Assembly (NCBI RefSeq): GCF_002736105.1
Contig: NZ_CP024123.1
Location: 2,286,001 to 2,350,000 of the forward strand
From: Solibacillus sp. R5-41
Lineage (GTDB): Bacteria; Bacillota; Bacilli; Bacillales_A; Planococcaceae
Direction of reading: 5' to 3'
DNA: 64,000 nt
Positions 1-8,751 of the stretch are shown in pieces (position 1 is the first letter of the stretch; the number at the start of each line of letters is the position of its first letter). Position numbers and translations under genes: made by a program. The notes under the pieces were generated by a model. That model was not told the origin of the DNA, did no database searches, and saw only the letters and a list, made by a program, of their open reading frames with translations.

Positions 1-96
1 CCCGGTCCATATGCAACACTTGATGCTGGCAATGTTATTTACTTTATCGGTGATGATGAATCATTAGCAAATGCGCAACAATTTTTACAACTTTAG
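1..96 (+). CDS. C-terminal end of a TrkA-C/RCK-like regulatory protein (partial)
   Basis: Only the last 31 codons are inside the window, reading in frame 1 to the TAG at 94-96. The visible tail (GNVIYFIGDDESLANAQQFL) has the pattern of the last beta strand and helix of a TrkA-C (RCK_C) domain, the ligand-sensing domain found in potassium channel and cation/proton antiporter regulators. The rest of the gene lies upstream of the window, so the parent family cannot be fixed. A Rho-independent terminator follows 60 nt downstream, so this gene ends its own transcript. Confidence 0.5.
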   Translation, partial: PGPYATLDAGNVIYFIGDDESLANAQQFLQL

Positions 97-156
97 CCAT
101 AGTAAAATAAGGGCAATCTAACCGTCCCTTTTACAATCAAAATAATTAATTTTTAT

Positions 157-200
157 AAAGCCGAAACGCTGTTAAATCAACGTTTCGGCTTTTTATTTTT
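157..200 (+). terminator. Rho-independent terminator of the upstream gene
   Basis: A 12-bp stem (158-169 with 181-192) flanked by an A run and followed by a T-rich tract. The 30-nt core at 160-189, loop included, recurs exactly at 44257-44286. Confidence 0.85.
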
Positions 201-313
201 TGCATTTTACAGGCACACCTCCCCCTTTTAGGAAAGGTATCACTTTTTATTACACTACAATATAAATTCGAATCACTCATTTGACAAAAGTAACAACTTA
301 CCGTTAACATTAA

Positions 314-344
314 GTTGTTACTTTGTTCAAAGCGTAACAATTTT
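314..344 (+). other. Hairpin directly upstream of the opuA leader element
   Basis: TTGTTAC (315-321) pairs with GTAACAA (334-340), with a few inner pairs, and TTTT follows at 341-344. It lies immediately 5' of the structured element at 345. It could be a weak terminator or an extra leader hairpin. No convincing sigma-A promoter was found between it and opuAA. Confidence 0.4.
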
Positions 345-597
345 ATCTTCATTCAGCAGAAGACTCCCATCTCAATAGGTGGCGTGATGAATGCAAGTAT
401 AGCTTTTTACTGTGGACTTCCAAACGCTAACTGAATGAAGATATAGCCCACGGCGGATGTCAAGGATTTTGAAAGGAGTCAATATTAGGAAGTTTGCCTA
501 TGGTCTTCGCATCCATGCGACAACGGCTAACTGACTTGCATCGTGCAGGCCTAAGCACAATACAAAATTCTGACGCAATTACGCTAAGGCGAAATTG
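345..597 (+). ncRNA. Structured repeat element, copy 1 (leader of opuAA)
   Basis: This is copy 1 of a three-copy element. A 12-bp closing helix pairs 345-356 with 431-442 perfectly. Inside it is a hairpin (367-372 with 377-382) followed by the conserved GATGAAT. After the helix comes the conserved CGGCGGATGTC (451-461), a second long-range helix (463-471 with 563-571), then ACGCAAT and a 3' hairpin (576-584 with 589-597). Compared with the other two copies, the second helix here encloses about 65 nt of extra sequence. The element ends 28 nt before the opuAA start, so it must be transcribed as 5' leader if the promoter lies upstream. No U-run follows the last hairpin, so it is not a simple terminator. 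The RNA family is not recognised. Confidence 0.6.
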
Positions 598-625
598 ACA
601 TAAATAAGAAAGTAGATGTGATGAA

Positions 626-1825
626 ATGGAAAAACTAAGAGTAGAAAATGTCACCAAGATTTTTGGTAAGCAATCTGCAAATGCAATGAAGCTTGTCGAA
701 AAACAAATGAGTAAAACAGAGATCTTGCAAAAAACAGGAGCAACAGTCGGTGTTTATGATGCATCGTTCACCGTAAACGAAGGTGAAATTTTCGTCATTA
801 TGGGCTTGTCGGGTAGCGGAAAGTCTACGCTCATTCGTCTATTAAACCGCCTCATTGATCCAACTGGTGGAGAAATATTCATTGATGGTGAAAAAATAAC
901 ACATCTTAAAAAAAACCAACTACAACTTATTCGTCGTGAAAAAATGAGTATGGTTTTTCAAAATTTCGGTCTATTCCCTCACCGCACCATTTTGGAAAAT
1001 ACACAATTTGGCTTAGAAATCCGTGGTATTGCTAAGGAAGAAAAAAGATTGAAAGCAGAAAAGGCTTTAAATAATGCAGGTTTACTGGCTTATAAAGATC
1101 AGTTTCCTCATCAATTATCTGGTGGGATGCAGCAGCGCGTTGGTTTGGCGAGAGCACTTGCGAATGATCCAGAAATATTGCTCATGGATGAAGCTTTTTC
1201 TGCACTCGATCCATTAATTCGAAAAGAAATGCAAGACGAATTATTAGAACTTCAAGCAAACGTACAAAAAACAATTATATTTATCACACATGATTTAAAT
1301 GAAGCACTTCGTATAGGCGATCGTATCGCGATTATGAAGGATGGAAAAATCATTCAAATTGGTACTGGAGAAGAGATTTTAACGAATCCAGCAAATGCAT
1401 ATATCCGAACATTTTTAGAGGATGTTGACCGATCAAAAGTATTAACTGCTGAGCATGTTATGGTTCGTGCAATGACGATTAACATTGAACAAGACGGTCC
1501 AAAAGTAGCATTACAACGTATGCGTGAGGAAGAAATAAGTGTTCTTATTGCAATCGACAAACAACGACAATTTAAAGGGTATATTACAGCGAATGATGCA
1601 CTGAAAGCTGCTCAAAATGGAGAGAAATCTGTCCGTGAAATTGTTCAGACGGATATGCCCACAGTCGAACCTACAACACTGATTCAAGACGTGTTACCGA
1701 TTATATCTGATTGTCCAACACCTGTAGCGGTCGTTGATGAAGGGAAACTTCGCGGAATACTTATTCGTGGTGTCATTATTGAGTCACTTGCCTCTGCAAC
1801 TGAGGAGGTAGAAGATCATGAGTAA
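626..1825 (+). CDS. opuAA: Glycine betaine/proline ABC transporter ATP-binding protein
   Basis: This is the cytoplasmic ATPase that powers uptake of glycine betaine or related compatible solutes under osmotic stress. It is 399 aa with Walker [10 protein letters not shown] (60-68), signature LSGGMQQR (164-171) and Walker B ILLMDEA (184-190), then a C-terminal CBS pair (about 280-395), as in OpuAA/ProV. CBS pairs in this family sense ionic strength or nucleotides such as c-di-AMP. The N-terminal insertion before Walker A (residues 15-45) is typical of the ProV branch. The stop overlaps the opuAB start by 8 nt, indicating translational coupling. The ribosome binding site is weak (AGAAAGTAG about 14 nt upstream), which is notable just after a structured leader. 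Confidence 0.95.
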   Translation: MEKLRVENVTKIFGKQSANAMKLVEKQMSKTEILQKTGATVGVYDASFTVNEGEIFVIMGLSGSGKSTLIRLLNRLIDPTGGEIFIDGEKITHLKKNQLQLIRREKMSMVFQNFGLFPHRTILENTQFGLEIRGIAKEEKRLKAEKALNNAGLLAYKDQFPHQLSGGMQQRVGLARALANDPEILLMDEAFSALDPLIRKEMQDELLELQANVQKTIIFITHDLNEALRIGDRIAIMKDGKIIQIGTGEEILTNPANAYIRTFLEDVDRSKVLTAEHVMVRAMTINIEQDGPKVALQRMREEEISVLIAIDKQRQFKGYITANDALKAAQNGEKSVREIVQTDMPTVEPTTLIQDVLPIISDCPTPVAVVDEGKLRGILIRGVIIESLASATEEVEDHE

Positions 1826-2669
1826 CTTTCTAAATCAAATACCAGAATTACCTGTTGGGGATGTAGTAGAAAACGTAATGGATTGGTTCACCGATACATT
1901 TTCAAGTGTATTTAAGTTTATTCAAACTGACGGAACAGCGTTAATGGATACCGTCACTAATTTACTCATCTCAATCCCTCCTATTCTATTCATATTACTC
2001 ATAGCGATTCTCGCATTTTTCGCTACTGGGAAGAAATTTGGCCTATCACTCTTTTCAATAATTGGCTTACTGTTCATTTATAATCAGCAACTTTGGGAGC
2101 AATTAATGAACACATTTACTCTCGTATTATTTGCAAGTGTCGTTGCTATTATTATAGGGATTCCTTTAGGTATTTTAATGTCAAAGAGCAAGTTGGCAGA
2201 TAATATTATTAAGCCTATTCTTGATTTTATGCAAACAATGCCTGGCTTCGTTTATTTAATACCTGCTGTTGCATTCTTTGGTATCGGTGTTGTACCAGGT
2301 GTATTTGCATCAGTCATATTCGCCCTCCCCCCTACTGTTCGCTTTACGAATTTAGGGATTCGCCAAGTTTCAAAAGAACTGGTAGAGGCAGCTGATTCAT
2401 ACGGTAGTACTAGTTTTCAAAAATTACTAAAAGTAGAACTTCCGATCGCCAAGTCAACGATAATGGCCGGGATTAACCAAACGGTATTGCTTTCTTTATC
2501 AATGGTCGTTATAGCTTCGATGATTGGGGCACCTGGATTAGGACGAGAAGTTTTATCTGCTTTACAACGTGCTCAGGTCGGAAACGGCTTTGTTGCTGGG
2601 ATTAGCTTAGTTATCTTTGCAATAATCGTCGATCGATTAACGCAAAGTTTCAATAAAAAATCAATGTAA
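1818..2669 (+). CDS. opuAB: Glycine betaine ABC transporter permease
   Basis: Membrane subunit of the OpuA importer, 283 aa. Several hydrophobic segments are visible (residues about 45-85 and 95-265), with the conserved coupling loop [20 protein letters not shown] that contacts the ATPase. An amphipathic N-terminal extension precedes the first membrane segment, as in OpuAB/ProW. It has a good ribosome binding site (GAGGAGG, 8 nt before ATG) lying inside the opuAA coding end. It sits between the ATPase and the binding-protein gene. Confidence 0.94.
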   Translation: MSNFLNQIPELPVGDVVENVMDWFTDTFSSVFKFIQTDGTALMDTVTNLLISIPPILFILLIAILAFFATGKKFGLSLFSIIGLLFIYNQQLWEQLMNTFTLVLFASVVAIIIGIPLGILMSKSKLADNIIKPILDFMQTMPGFVYLIPAVAFFGIGVVPGVFASVIFALPPTVRFTNLGIRQVSKELVEAADSYGSTSFQKLLKVELPIAKSTIMAGINQTVLLSLSMVVIASMIGAPGLGREVLSALQRAQVGNGFVAGISLVIFAIIVDRLTQSFNKKSM

Positions 2670-2685
2670 TAAAGGAGAATTTCAG

Positions 2686-3558
2686 ATGAAAAAACACAAA
2701 ATTCTTTTAGGCGCCATGACAATTAGTGCGAGTATTTTACTTTCTGCTTGTGGAGGCGGTTCATCTTCAGAAAAAGAAGACTCGCTTGGGAAAATCAATC
2801 TTGCCTATGTGGAATGGGATACTGAAGTCGCTTCAACCCATGTAGTAGGTCAAGTATTAGAAGAAATTGGCTATGACGTATCATTAACACCACTAGACAA
2901 TGCGATCATGTGGGAGGCCGTTTCAAAAGGTGAAGCAGATGCGATGGTTGCTGGCTGGTTACCTGCTACCCACGGCGCGCAGTTAGAAAAATATGGAGAT
3001 AATTTAATTGATTTAGGTGAAAATTTATCCGGTGCAAAAATTGGCTTGGTTGTTCCTAGCTATATGGACGTCAATTCCATTGCAGACTTGGATGCGGAAG
3101 CAGGATCTACGATTACTGGAATTGAACCCGGTGCTGGTATTATGATAGCTTCTGAAAAAGCACTTGAAGCCTATCCAAATTTAAAATCATGGTCATTACT
3201 TCCTTCTTCATCAGGGGCAATGACGGTTGCTTTGAGTCAAGCAATTACTAATAATGAAGAAATTATTGTAACAGGTTGGTCTCCTCACTGGAAGTTTGCA
3301 TCGTATGATTTAAAATATTTAGAAGATCCAGAAGGTATTTTTGGGGGCGAGGAAACAATTCATACATTTGCCCGTAAAGGTCTAGAAGAAACTTCACCTG
3401 AAGCGTATAAAGTACTCGATGCGTTCCACTGGACAGCTGAAGATATGGAAGAAGTCATGTTAGAAATAAATGACGGTAAAAAGCCAAAAGATGCGGCTGC
3501 AGACTGGATTAAAGAAAATCAAGAAACCGTTGATAAATGGAAGGCAGATGTAAAATAA
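2686..3558 (+). CDS. opuAC: Glycine betaine-binding lipoprotein
   Basis: Extracytoplasmic substrate receptor of the OpuA system, 290 aa, anchored to the outer face of the membrane by a lipidated cysteine. The signal peptide ends in the lipobox LSAC (Cys22). The mature part is an OpuAC-type substrate-binding domain (about 35-285) with Trp residues (VEWDTE, MWEAVSKGE, ATHWKFAS-like WSPHWKF) of the kind that form the aromatic cage for quaternary ammonium groups. The start has the site AAAGGAG 8 nt upstream. It is the last gene of the operon, followed by a strong terminator. Confidence 0.94.
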   Translation: MKKHKILLGAMTISASILLSACGGGSSSEKEDSLGKINLAYVEWDTEVASTHVVGQVLEEIGYDVSLTPLDNAIMWEAVSKGEADAMVAGWLPATHGAQLEKYGDNLIDLGENLSGAKIGLVVPSYMDVNSIADLDAEAGSTITGIEPGAGIMIASEKALEAYPNLKSWSLLPSSSGAMTVALSQAITNNEEIIVTGWSPHWKFASYDLKYLEDPEGIFGGEETIHTFARKGLEETSPEAYKVLDAFHWTAEDMEEVMLEINDGKKPKDAAADWIKENQETVDKWKADVK

Positions 3559-3599
3559 AGCCTGTACTACTTCTATTAGATATAGAATATATTAAAATA

Positions 3600-3646
3600 A
3601 TGAAACGCCAAGTAGATGGAATATCTCATCTACTTGGCGTTCTTCA
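3600..3646 (+). terminator. Terminator of the opuA operon
   Basis: A 14-bp perfect stem (3605-3618 with 3627-3640) and an 8-nt loop, followed by TTCTTCATTT. It can act in both directions and also ends the convergent gene at 3665-4354. Confidence 0.85.
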
Positions 3647-3664
3647 TTTCACTTGTGAAAACAA

Positions 3665-4354
3665 TTAATCCTTTAATGCGATTTGCTTCAACTGATCATC
3701 GTAATCTTTGTATTGATTATAGTATTTTAATATATCCTCGACGTATGCATCACTATGATTGTACTGGTAAATCGCTTTTTTATATTGCCCTTTATTAACA
3801 CCCGATATTGCTAAAAAGTTCGCCGCGCTATAGACTGCATCTTCAATATCGAATGGGTCTGCAATCCCGTCTCCATTGGCATCAATCCCATAGCCACCAT
3901 ACTTTTTGATAACTGCAGGATTTGTTTTGTCCTTTTCTGGTATTTCTCCTTTACCGAGACCTTTGCATGACGGATGCTTCCAGCCAACGAATGTGCACGG
4001 CATAAACTGTAAATGTCCTTCTGCCCCAACTGGTGACACAAGTGTTTTCATCGTTGAAAAACGCGTTTCAACTCTGTGATGAGCCGCGAGCAGTGTCCAC
4101 GGTACTTTATATTTTTCTTCTGCTGCGACGTAAATCGGTATGTATTCAATCGGAATAGACATATCAAATTGGTCCTGAATTTGGTGATATACGGACTTTT
4201 CGGTAAATTGGTCACCAAACGGAAACCCTCGACCTTGTTGCCATGTAAAATAGCTAAATACATAAAGCGTCAAAGCGACCGGGATTAATAGAACGATTAA
4301 AAATAGCTTTACTTTCGGTGAGATGAACGGTTTTTTCTTTTTCTTAGCTGCCAT
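3665..4354 (-). CDS. Membrane-anchored lytic transglycosylase (lysozyme-like)
   Basis: Probably cleaves peptidoglycan glycan strands outside the membrane. It is 229 aa from the chosen ATG (GGTGG site upstream); an upstream in-frame ATG at 4492 lacks a site and would add a non-conserved 46-aa extension. A Lys-rich N-terminus (AAKKKKK) precedes one membrane segment (about 17-38). The catalytic region follows: PWTLLAAHHRVETRF carries the expected Glu, and GAEGHLQFMP matches the SLT-type G-x-x-Q-F-M-P block. A segment DANGDGIADPFDIEDAVYSAANFL is typical of MltB/CwlT-like lysozyme domains. It is convergent with opuA and shares its terminator. Confidence 0.8.
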   Translation of the reverse strand: MAAKKKKKPFISPKVKLFLIVLLIPVALTLYVFSYFTWQQGRGFPFGDQFTEKSVYHQIQDQFDMSIPIEYIPIYVAAEEKYKVPWTLLAAHHRVETRFSTMKTLVSPVGAEGHLQFMPCTFVGWKHPSCKGLGKGEIPEKDKTNPAVIKKYGGYGIDANGDGIADPFDIEDAVYSAANFLAISGVNKGQYKKAIYQYNHSDAYVEDILKYYNQYKDYDDQLKQIALKD

Positions 4355-4451
4355 AATTGCCACCAATCTTTTTCTTTTTAAGCAATGGATTATTGTGTCT
4401 CGAAAGGAATTGCTCCCTATATTATAAAGGTTATTCCAACTATTTTCACAG

Positions 4452-4480
4452 TTGAAAATTACTTCTATTTTGAGTATAAT
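4452..4480 (+). promoter_or_regulatory. Sigma-A promoter of mscL
   Basis: TTGAAA at 4452-4457, a 17-nt spacer and TATAAT at 4475-4480. The start codon of mscL is 42 nt downstream of the -10 box. Confidence 0.75.
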
Positions 4481-4521
4481 ATGGAGTTGCACATAGAGAA
4501 ATGATAGAGGAGGAAATTCGA

Positions 4522-4914
4522 ATGTGGAAAGATTTTAAAGATTTTGCGATGCGTGGGAATGTTATGGACTTAGCTGTTGCAGTAGTTATTGGTGCTGCAT
4601 TTGGTAAAATTGTCGACTCTTTAGTAAAAAATATAATTATGCCCCTAGTTGGTATGTTAACAGGCGGCATTGACCTTACTAAGAAATGGACATACGGCTC
4701 GGGTGATGCACAAGTGGCCTTAGGTGTATTTGTCCAATCGATTATCGATTTCTTAATTATCGCTTTTGCTATTTTCATGGTTTTACGAATTATTGCGAAG
4801 TTGAACCGTAAAAAAGAAGTAGCCGTTGTTGAAGCACCAGCACCTCAACTCGACGCAAAAGAAGAATTACTAAAAGAAATTCGCGATTTACTAAAGAAGG
4901 AACAAGCTGAATAA
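4522..4914 (+). CDS. mscL: Large-conductance mechanosensitive channel
   Basis: Pore-forming membrane protein that opens under high membrane tension and releases solutes on sudden osmotic downshift. It is 130 aa, the usual MscL length. N-terminal helix [24 protein letters not shown] carries TM1, with the Gly/Ala-rich pore motif [18 protein letters not shown]2 is at about 65-95, followed by a charged cytoplasmic helix. The start at 4522 follows GAGGAGG by 8 nt; the upstream ATG at 4501 has no such site. It lies between two osmoprotectant import operons, which fits a shared osmotic role. Confidence 0.95.
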   Translation: MWKDFKDFAMRGNVMDLAVAVVIGAAFGKIVDSLVKNIIMPLVGMLTGGIDLTKKWTYGSGDAQVALGVFVQSIIDFLIIAFAIFMVLRIIAKLNRKKEVAVVEAPAPQLDAKEELLKEIRDLLKKEQAE

Positions 4915-4920
4915 TATTGC

Positions 4921-4960
4921 AAAATGCTATTTTGATTTCGGTCAGAATAGCATTTTTGTA
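4921..4960 (+). terminator. Terminator of mscL
   Basis: Stem AAAATGCTATT with AATAGCATTTT, followed by TTTGT. A near-identical hairpin ends the PgeF-family gene at 63374-63412. Confidence 0.85.
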
Positions 4961-4980
4961 TGTCTATTTAATTAAATGAT

Positions 4981-5016
4981 AGTTCTATCCGTTATATTCC
5001 ACTTTCTATCCGTGAG
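4981..5016. repeat. Two TCTATCCGT motifs
   Basis: TCTATCCGTT (4984-4993) and TCTATCCGTG (5005-5014). The 13-mer ACTTTCTATCCGT at 5001-5013 recurs at 13097-13109. Confidence 0.5.
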
Positions 5017-5033
5017 TCAAAAATCCACTCAAC

Positions 5034-5699
5034 CTATACAATTGAGGGCATCTTACCTTTAATAATAGGAAGAATGCTAGTAAATTGTTCAACGACAAAA
5101 TCTGCTGTCTCTAATTCCTGTTGCTGCGCGAAATCAAAACGCACCCCTATCGATTGCAAGCCATTCTCTTTCGCCGCTTGAAAATCCGACAACCGGTCCC
5201 CAATGACAAAACCGCCTGCGACATTATTTTCTTCGATGATTTTTTGTACGAGCGATGATTTATCACGTGAAGCAATTTGCTCAATGCTGTATGTTTTTTT
5301 GACCCAACGATTTAGATCATAATGCGTCACTATCGCTTGTAAATAAGCCGGCTGCCCATTGCTTGCAATATAAATTGGCAAGTCTATTGAGAGTTGTTGC
5401 AACGTGTCAAAAACACCCTCATACAAATCCCCTTGCCCGGCATTAATTTGTAGTACTAAAAACTGCTGGAACCATTCATTACTGCGTTCCCTTATGACAA
5501 GTGAATGATGCGGACAAAGTGTTTCCCACACGACAGCTAACGGCACGCCCATTATTTCCTTATATTTTTCAAGTGGTGTTTCGCCCTCCCACAACAATTC
5601 AGCACGTAATTTATCAAATGTTTGCTCGAGTGCCCCTTCTAAAATAAGATGCGTTTTAAATAATGTGCCGTCCATATCAAAAATGATTGCGTTTTGCAT
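5034..5699 (-). CDS. HAD-superfamily hydrolase (phosphatase, subfamily IA)
   Basis: A cytoplasmic phosphatase of unknown substrate, 221 aa. HAD motif I is FDMDGTL (8-14, nucleophile Asp8). An alpha-helical cap of the PGPase/YjjG type follows, then motif II IASNG, motif III Lys in the SRDKSS region, and motif IV GDRLSDFQAAK. All catalytic residues are present. The start has AGGAGG 7 nt upstream. It lies 32 nt downstream of the acetyltransferase gene on the same strand, so the two are probably co-transcribed. Confidence 0.85.
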   Translation of the reverse strand: MQNAIIFDMDGTLFKTHLILEGALEQTFDKLRAELLWEGETPLEKYKEIMGVPLAVVWETLCPHHSLVIRERSNEWFQQFLVLQINAGQGDLYEGVFDTLQQLSIDLPIYIASNGQPAYLQAIVTHYDLNRWVKKTYSIEQIASRDKSSLVQKIIEENNVAGGFVIGDRLSDFQAAKENGLQSIGVRFDFAQQQELETADFVVEQFTSILPIIKGKMPSIV

Positions 5700-5731
5700 A
5701 GTTCTTACCTCCTATGTCTTATTAAAGTTCT

Positions 5732-6601
5732 TTATCTTTCTAACGTGTAACTCAAAAGAATATTTTCCTTTTTAAATCCAGCCTTCATATAGACATGATT
5801 TGCTTGGTCATTGTCGTTACTAACGCAAAGATTAATTTTTATAATATTGTCGTACTTGAATATTTCTTGAAGTACTTCCTTTAACATTAGTGTCCCTAAC
5901 CCTTGATTTTGGTGTTTTGGGGAAACGGCAATGTAATCCAAACTCGCATCACCAAAAACGGGTTTAACTTCAAAATACGCATATCCCTGTAATTCCTGCT
6001 GCTCATTTTTCAGAAGTAGGAGCTTATTATTGTCATTTATACGTGTAATAATCGTCTTCGCATCATAGTATGTATTCGGAAATTGTTCATTGTGTAAGCT
6101 TTCAAAGTCCTTCTCATCTCCCGTTTGAAACGGGACTAATCGTTGACTGATTAGTGGTACAAAATTCTCTTTGGAAATGGTAAGTGTTAAATGTTCTCCC
6201 GTTTTTTTAGGATGTAATTGCTCAATAAAATTTTGTTGGGTTATATTTTCAAGATTTACAAAAAAATGAGCTGTTTCTACATAAGGAAATTGTTCAAGCG
6301 TGGTTTGCCAAAGTATTGTGAGTGCCTCTTCAGAAACCGAATCTCCGAAAGGTCCCCAAACTTCTGCTGAATTTTCATCAATATCTAAACCAATTGCCCC
6401 AACAATTTCATCATCTTCATTTTTCAGTATTACAAATGACAGATGACCATTTTCTAAAACAAAATCATCTTCTAGAGTAGCAACAATTTCTTCAAACTCA
6501 GTTCCAACATAACCGATATGAGTAGATTTTTGCTGATTTAATCTGGCGATAAATTTGGCGATTTCATTTGTTTCAGTGATTGTTGCTAAGCTTATGTTCA
6601 T
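5732..6601 (-). CDS. Tandem GNAT-family N-acetyltransferase
   Basis: It probably transfers an acetyl group from acetyl-CoA to an unknown acceptor. It is 289 aa with two GNAT-like halves. The C-terminal half (about 155-289) has the clear motif A acetyl-CoA loop HQNQGLGTLML after the strand LDYIAVSP, and the final strand KINLCVSNDNDQANHVYMKAGF. The N-terminal half (about 1-145) keeps the fold pattern but lacks a good Q/R-x-x-G-x-G/A loop, so only the C-terminal half is likely active. The start has TAGGAG 8 nt upstream. Confidence 0.8.
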   Translation of the reverse strand: MNISLATITETNEIAKFIARLNQQKSTHIGYVGTEFEEIVATLEDDFVLENGHLSFVILKNEDDEIVGAIGLDIDENSAEVWGPFGDSVSEEALTILWQTTLEQFPYVETAHFFVNLENITQQNFIEQLHPKKTGEHLTLTISKENFVPLISQRLVPFQTGDEKDFESLHNEQFPNTYYDAKTIITRINDNNKLLLLKNEQQELQGYAYFEVKPVFGDASLDYIAVSPKHQNQGLGTLMLKEVLQEIFKYDNIIKINLCVSNDNDQANHVYMKAGFKKENILLSYTLER

Positions 6602-6967
6602 ATTTGTTCTCCTAACTACTGCAATCTATTATTTGGACGCTCTTAATTATAAGATAATTCAGAATTAAATTATATACTACTTAGTTTCACAAATCCATCA
6701 TCTCCCTTTCAAAAACTATTAAAATAACTTTTCACTTTCATTTGCTAGGTAATTTACCCTTATAAGTGACTACCCCACCATAACAGGATAATTTGCTCAC
6801 AAATATTAATAAAGCTGGAATTCTTCTACTGAAAGAAGATAAAATCGTTCATAATTAACAAAAATCATGATAATAATCGCAATAATAGGGTATCCTTTTA
6901 GAACGCTTTGTTTTTTAGAAAATTCTAAAAAAAAGTATGACTTAATTTACACAAGGAGATGAAGAAT
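6602..6967. other. Intergenic region upstream of opuC
   Basis: A 366-nt AT-rich divergent region. It holds the palindrome at 6911-6932 described separately and a GGGTAT (6888-6893) that resembles a sigma-B -10 box but has no matching -35 box. No clear sigma-A promoter was identified and nothing else was recognised. Confidence 0.5.
6911..6932. promoter_or_regulatory. Perfect palindrome upstream of opuCA, candidate operator
   Basis: TTTTTTAGAA (6911-6920), a 2-nt centre and TTCTAAAAAA (6923-6932) form a perfect 10-bp inverted repeat 36 nt before the opuCA start. The position suits a repressor of the operon. GbsR/OpcR-type regulators control opuB/opuC-like operons in Bacillus, but no such gene is present in the window. 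Confidence 0.45.
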
Positions 6968-8107
6968 ATGCTACATATCGAAAAGTTAAGAAAAGTTTAT
7001 CGTGGTGGCAAAGTTGCCGTCGATAATTTAACACTTGATATACAAAAAGGAGAATTTATCGCCTTTATTGGTACGAGTGGTAGCGGAAAAACAACGGCAC
7101 TTCGCATGCTAAATCGCATGGTCGAGCCTACAAGTGGTACTGTGACGATAAATGGAAAAGATATGATGAAAATGAATCCGGTCACGCTAAGACGTAGTAT
7201 TGGCTATGTTATTCAACAAATCGGTTTAATGCCGCATATGACCATCCGAGACAATATCACGCTCGTCCCTCGTTTACTTCAATGGCAAAAAGAAAAATCT
7301 GAAGCTACGGCAAAACACTTAATCTCATTAGTCAACTTGCCAGAATCCTATTTAGATTACTACCCTTCTCAATTATCTGGTGGTCAACAGCAACGGATCG
7401 GTGTTATCCGAGCATTAGCTGCTGAGCAGGATATCATTTTAATGGACGAGCCTTTTGGGGCACTCGACCCCATTACACGCGATACCTTACAAGACTTAAT
7501 TAAAGAGCTGCAAAAAAATTTAAATAAAACGATTATTTTCGTCACGCATGATATGGATGAGGCGATAAAATTGGCGGATAAAATTGCGATTATGCATGAT
7601 GGCAAGCTTATTCAGTTTGATACGCCAGACAATATTTTGTCCAATCCCGTTAATAATTTCGTGAAAGAATTTATCGGGTCTCATCGATTAATCCAGCAAA
7701 AGCCAAATTTCAAAACCGTTGACGAAGTTATGATCAAGCCAATTTCAATTACGCTTGAGCGCAGTTTGGATGAGGCCATTCGATTAATGGTTAAATCACG
7801 TGTCGATACGTTGTTTGTAACAGATGGCGACAATCGCTTGCTTGGCTATTTAAATGTTGAAAGCTTAACAGGTGAAGCGCGTTCGAAAAAAAGCGTTGCG
7901 GAAGTATATATTAAAGAAATTGTTTATATGAAAACGGGTTCAAAATTACAAGATACTGTTCGCCGCATTTTAAACCGTAATTTAAATAATATTCCAGTAG
8001 TCGATCATCAAAATCATTTAATTGGGCTCATTACTCGTGCAAACATCGTGGATATCGTCTATGAAACAATTTGGGGCGATGAGGAACAGGAGTTGACAAA
8101 TTCATGA
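6968..8107 (+). CDS. opuCA: Osmoprotectant ABC transporter ATP-binding protein
   Basis: Cytoplasmic ATPase of a second compatible-solute importer, 379 aa. Walker A is GTSGSGKTT, the signature LSGGQQQRIGV and Walker B IILMDEPFGALD. Two CBS repeats follow (about 250-370), as in OpuCA/OpuBA. The start at 6968 lies 9 nt after AAGGAG; the ATG at 6959 overlaps that site and is unlikely. The four genes overlap by ATGA junctions, so they form one tightly coupled operon. Family substrates are glycine betaine, carnitine, choline and ectoine; the sequence does not say which. Confidence 0.93.
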   Translation: MLHIEKLRKVYRGGKVAVDNLTLDIQKGEFIAFIGTSGSGKTTALRMLNRMVEPTSGTVTINGKDMMKMNPVTLRRSIGYVIQQIGLMPHMTIRDNITLVPRLLQWQKEKSEATAKHLISLVNLPESYLDYYPSQLSGGQQQRIGVIRALAAEQDIILMDEPFGALDPITRDTLQDLIKELQKNLNKTIIFVTHDMDEAIKLADKIAIMHDGKLIQFDTPDNILSNPVNNFVKEFIGSHRLIQQKPNFKTVDEVMIKPISITLERSLDEAIRLMVKSRVDTLFVTDGDNRLLGYLNVESLTGEARSKKSVAEVYIKEIVYMKTGSKLQDTVRRILNRNLNNIPVVDHQNHLIGLITRANIVDIVYETIWGDEEQELTNS

Positions 8108-8751
8108 TCAACTTTTTCATTGAGAATACGGCGGATATTTTTTTAAAAACATGGGAACATATTTATATTTCATTCATTGCATTATTGTTAGGTACGCTCA
8201 TTGCAGTACCTTTAGGCATTCTTTTATCTAAAACAAAGAAAATCGCGAAAATTGTGCTCACGATTACGAGCATGCTACAAACAGTCCCTTCCCTCGCACT
8301 GCTTGCCATTATGATACCATTTTTTGGGGTAGGGAAAGTGCCTGCAATTATTGCACTTTGCATTTATTCCCTTCTCCCCATTTTAAATAACACCTTTACG
8401 GGAATGCAGTCTGTGAATGAAAACGTAAAAGCAGCAGGTCGTGCGATGGGAATGACACCGTTTCAGTCTCTCCGAATGATTGAACTGCCGCTCGCAATGC
8501 CAATCATTATGTCCGGGATCCGGTTATCTGCTGTGTATGTCATTTCATGGGCAACACTCGCTTCCTATATTGGCGCAGGTGGTTTAGGTGACTTTATCTT
8601 TAACGGTTTAAATTTATTTAAAATTGATCTCATTGTAGGCGGTGCAGTTATCGTTACGATATTAGCACTGTTTACAGACTTCTTTTTAAGCCGAGTCGAG
8701 CGAGTAATAATTCCAAAAGGGCTTCGTATACAAGGAGGTCGCACATCATGA
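8104..8751 (+). CDS. opuCB: Osmoprotectant ABC transporter permease (first)
   Basis: Membrane subunit of the OpuC-type importer, 215 aa, with about six hydrophobic segments and the ATPase-contacting loop AAGRAMGMTPFQSLRMIELPLA. The short length without an N-terminal extension separates it from opuAB. It overlaps opuCA by ATGA at 8104 and opuCC by ATGA at 8748. It forms a heterodimer with the OpuCD-type permease encoded two genes later, which is the normal order for opuB and opuC operons. Confidence 0.93.
   Translation: MINFFIENTADIFLKTWEHIYISFIALLLGTLIAVPLGILLSKTKKIAKIVLTITSMLQTVPSLALLAIMIPFFGVGKVPAIIALCIYSLLPILNNTFTGMQSVNENVKAAGRAMGMTPFQSLRMIELPLAMPIIMSGIRLSAVYVISWATLASYIGAGGLGDFIFNGLNLFKIDLIVGGAVIVTILALFTDFFLSRVERVIIPKGLRIQGGRTS

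Noticed and set aside
345-597. ydaO (c-di-AMP) riboswitch before opuA
   Set aside because: The conserved words of the element do not match the ydaO core, and two other copies lie at unrelated genes.
6888-6893. Sigma-B promoter before opuC
   Set aside because: GGGTAT is present, but no GTTT-type -35 box lies 12-16 nt upstream.
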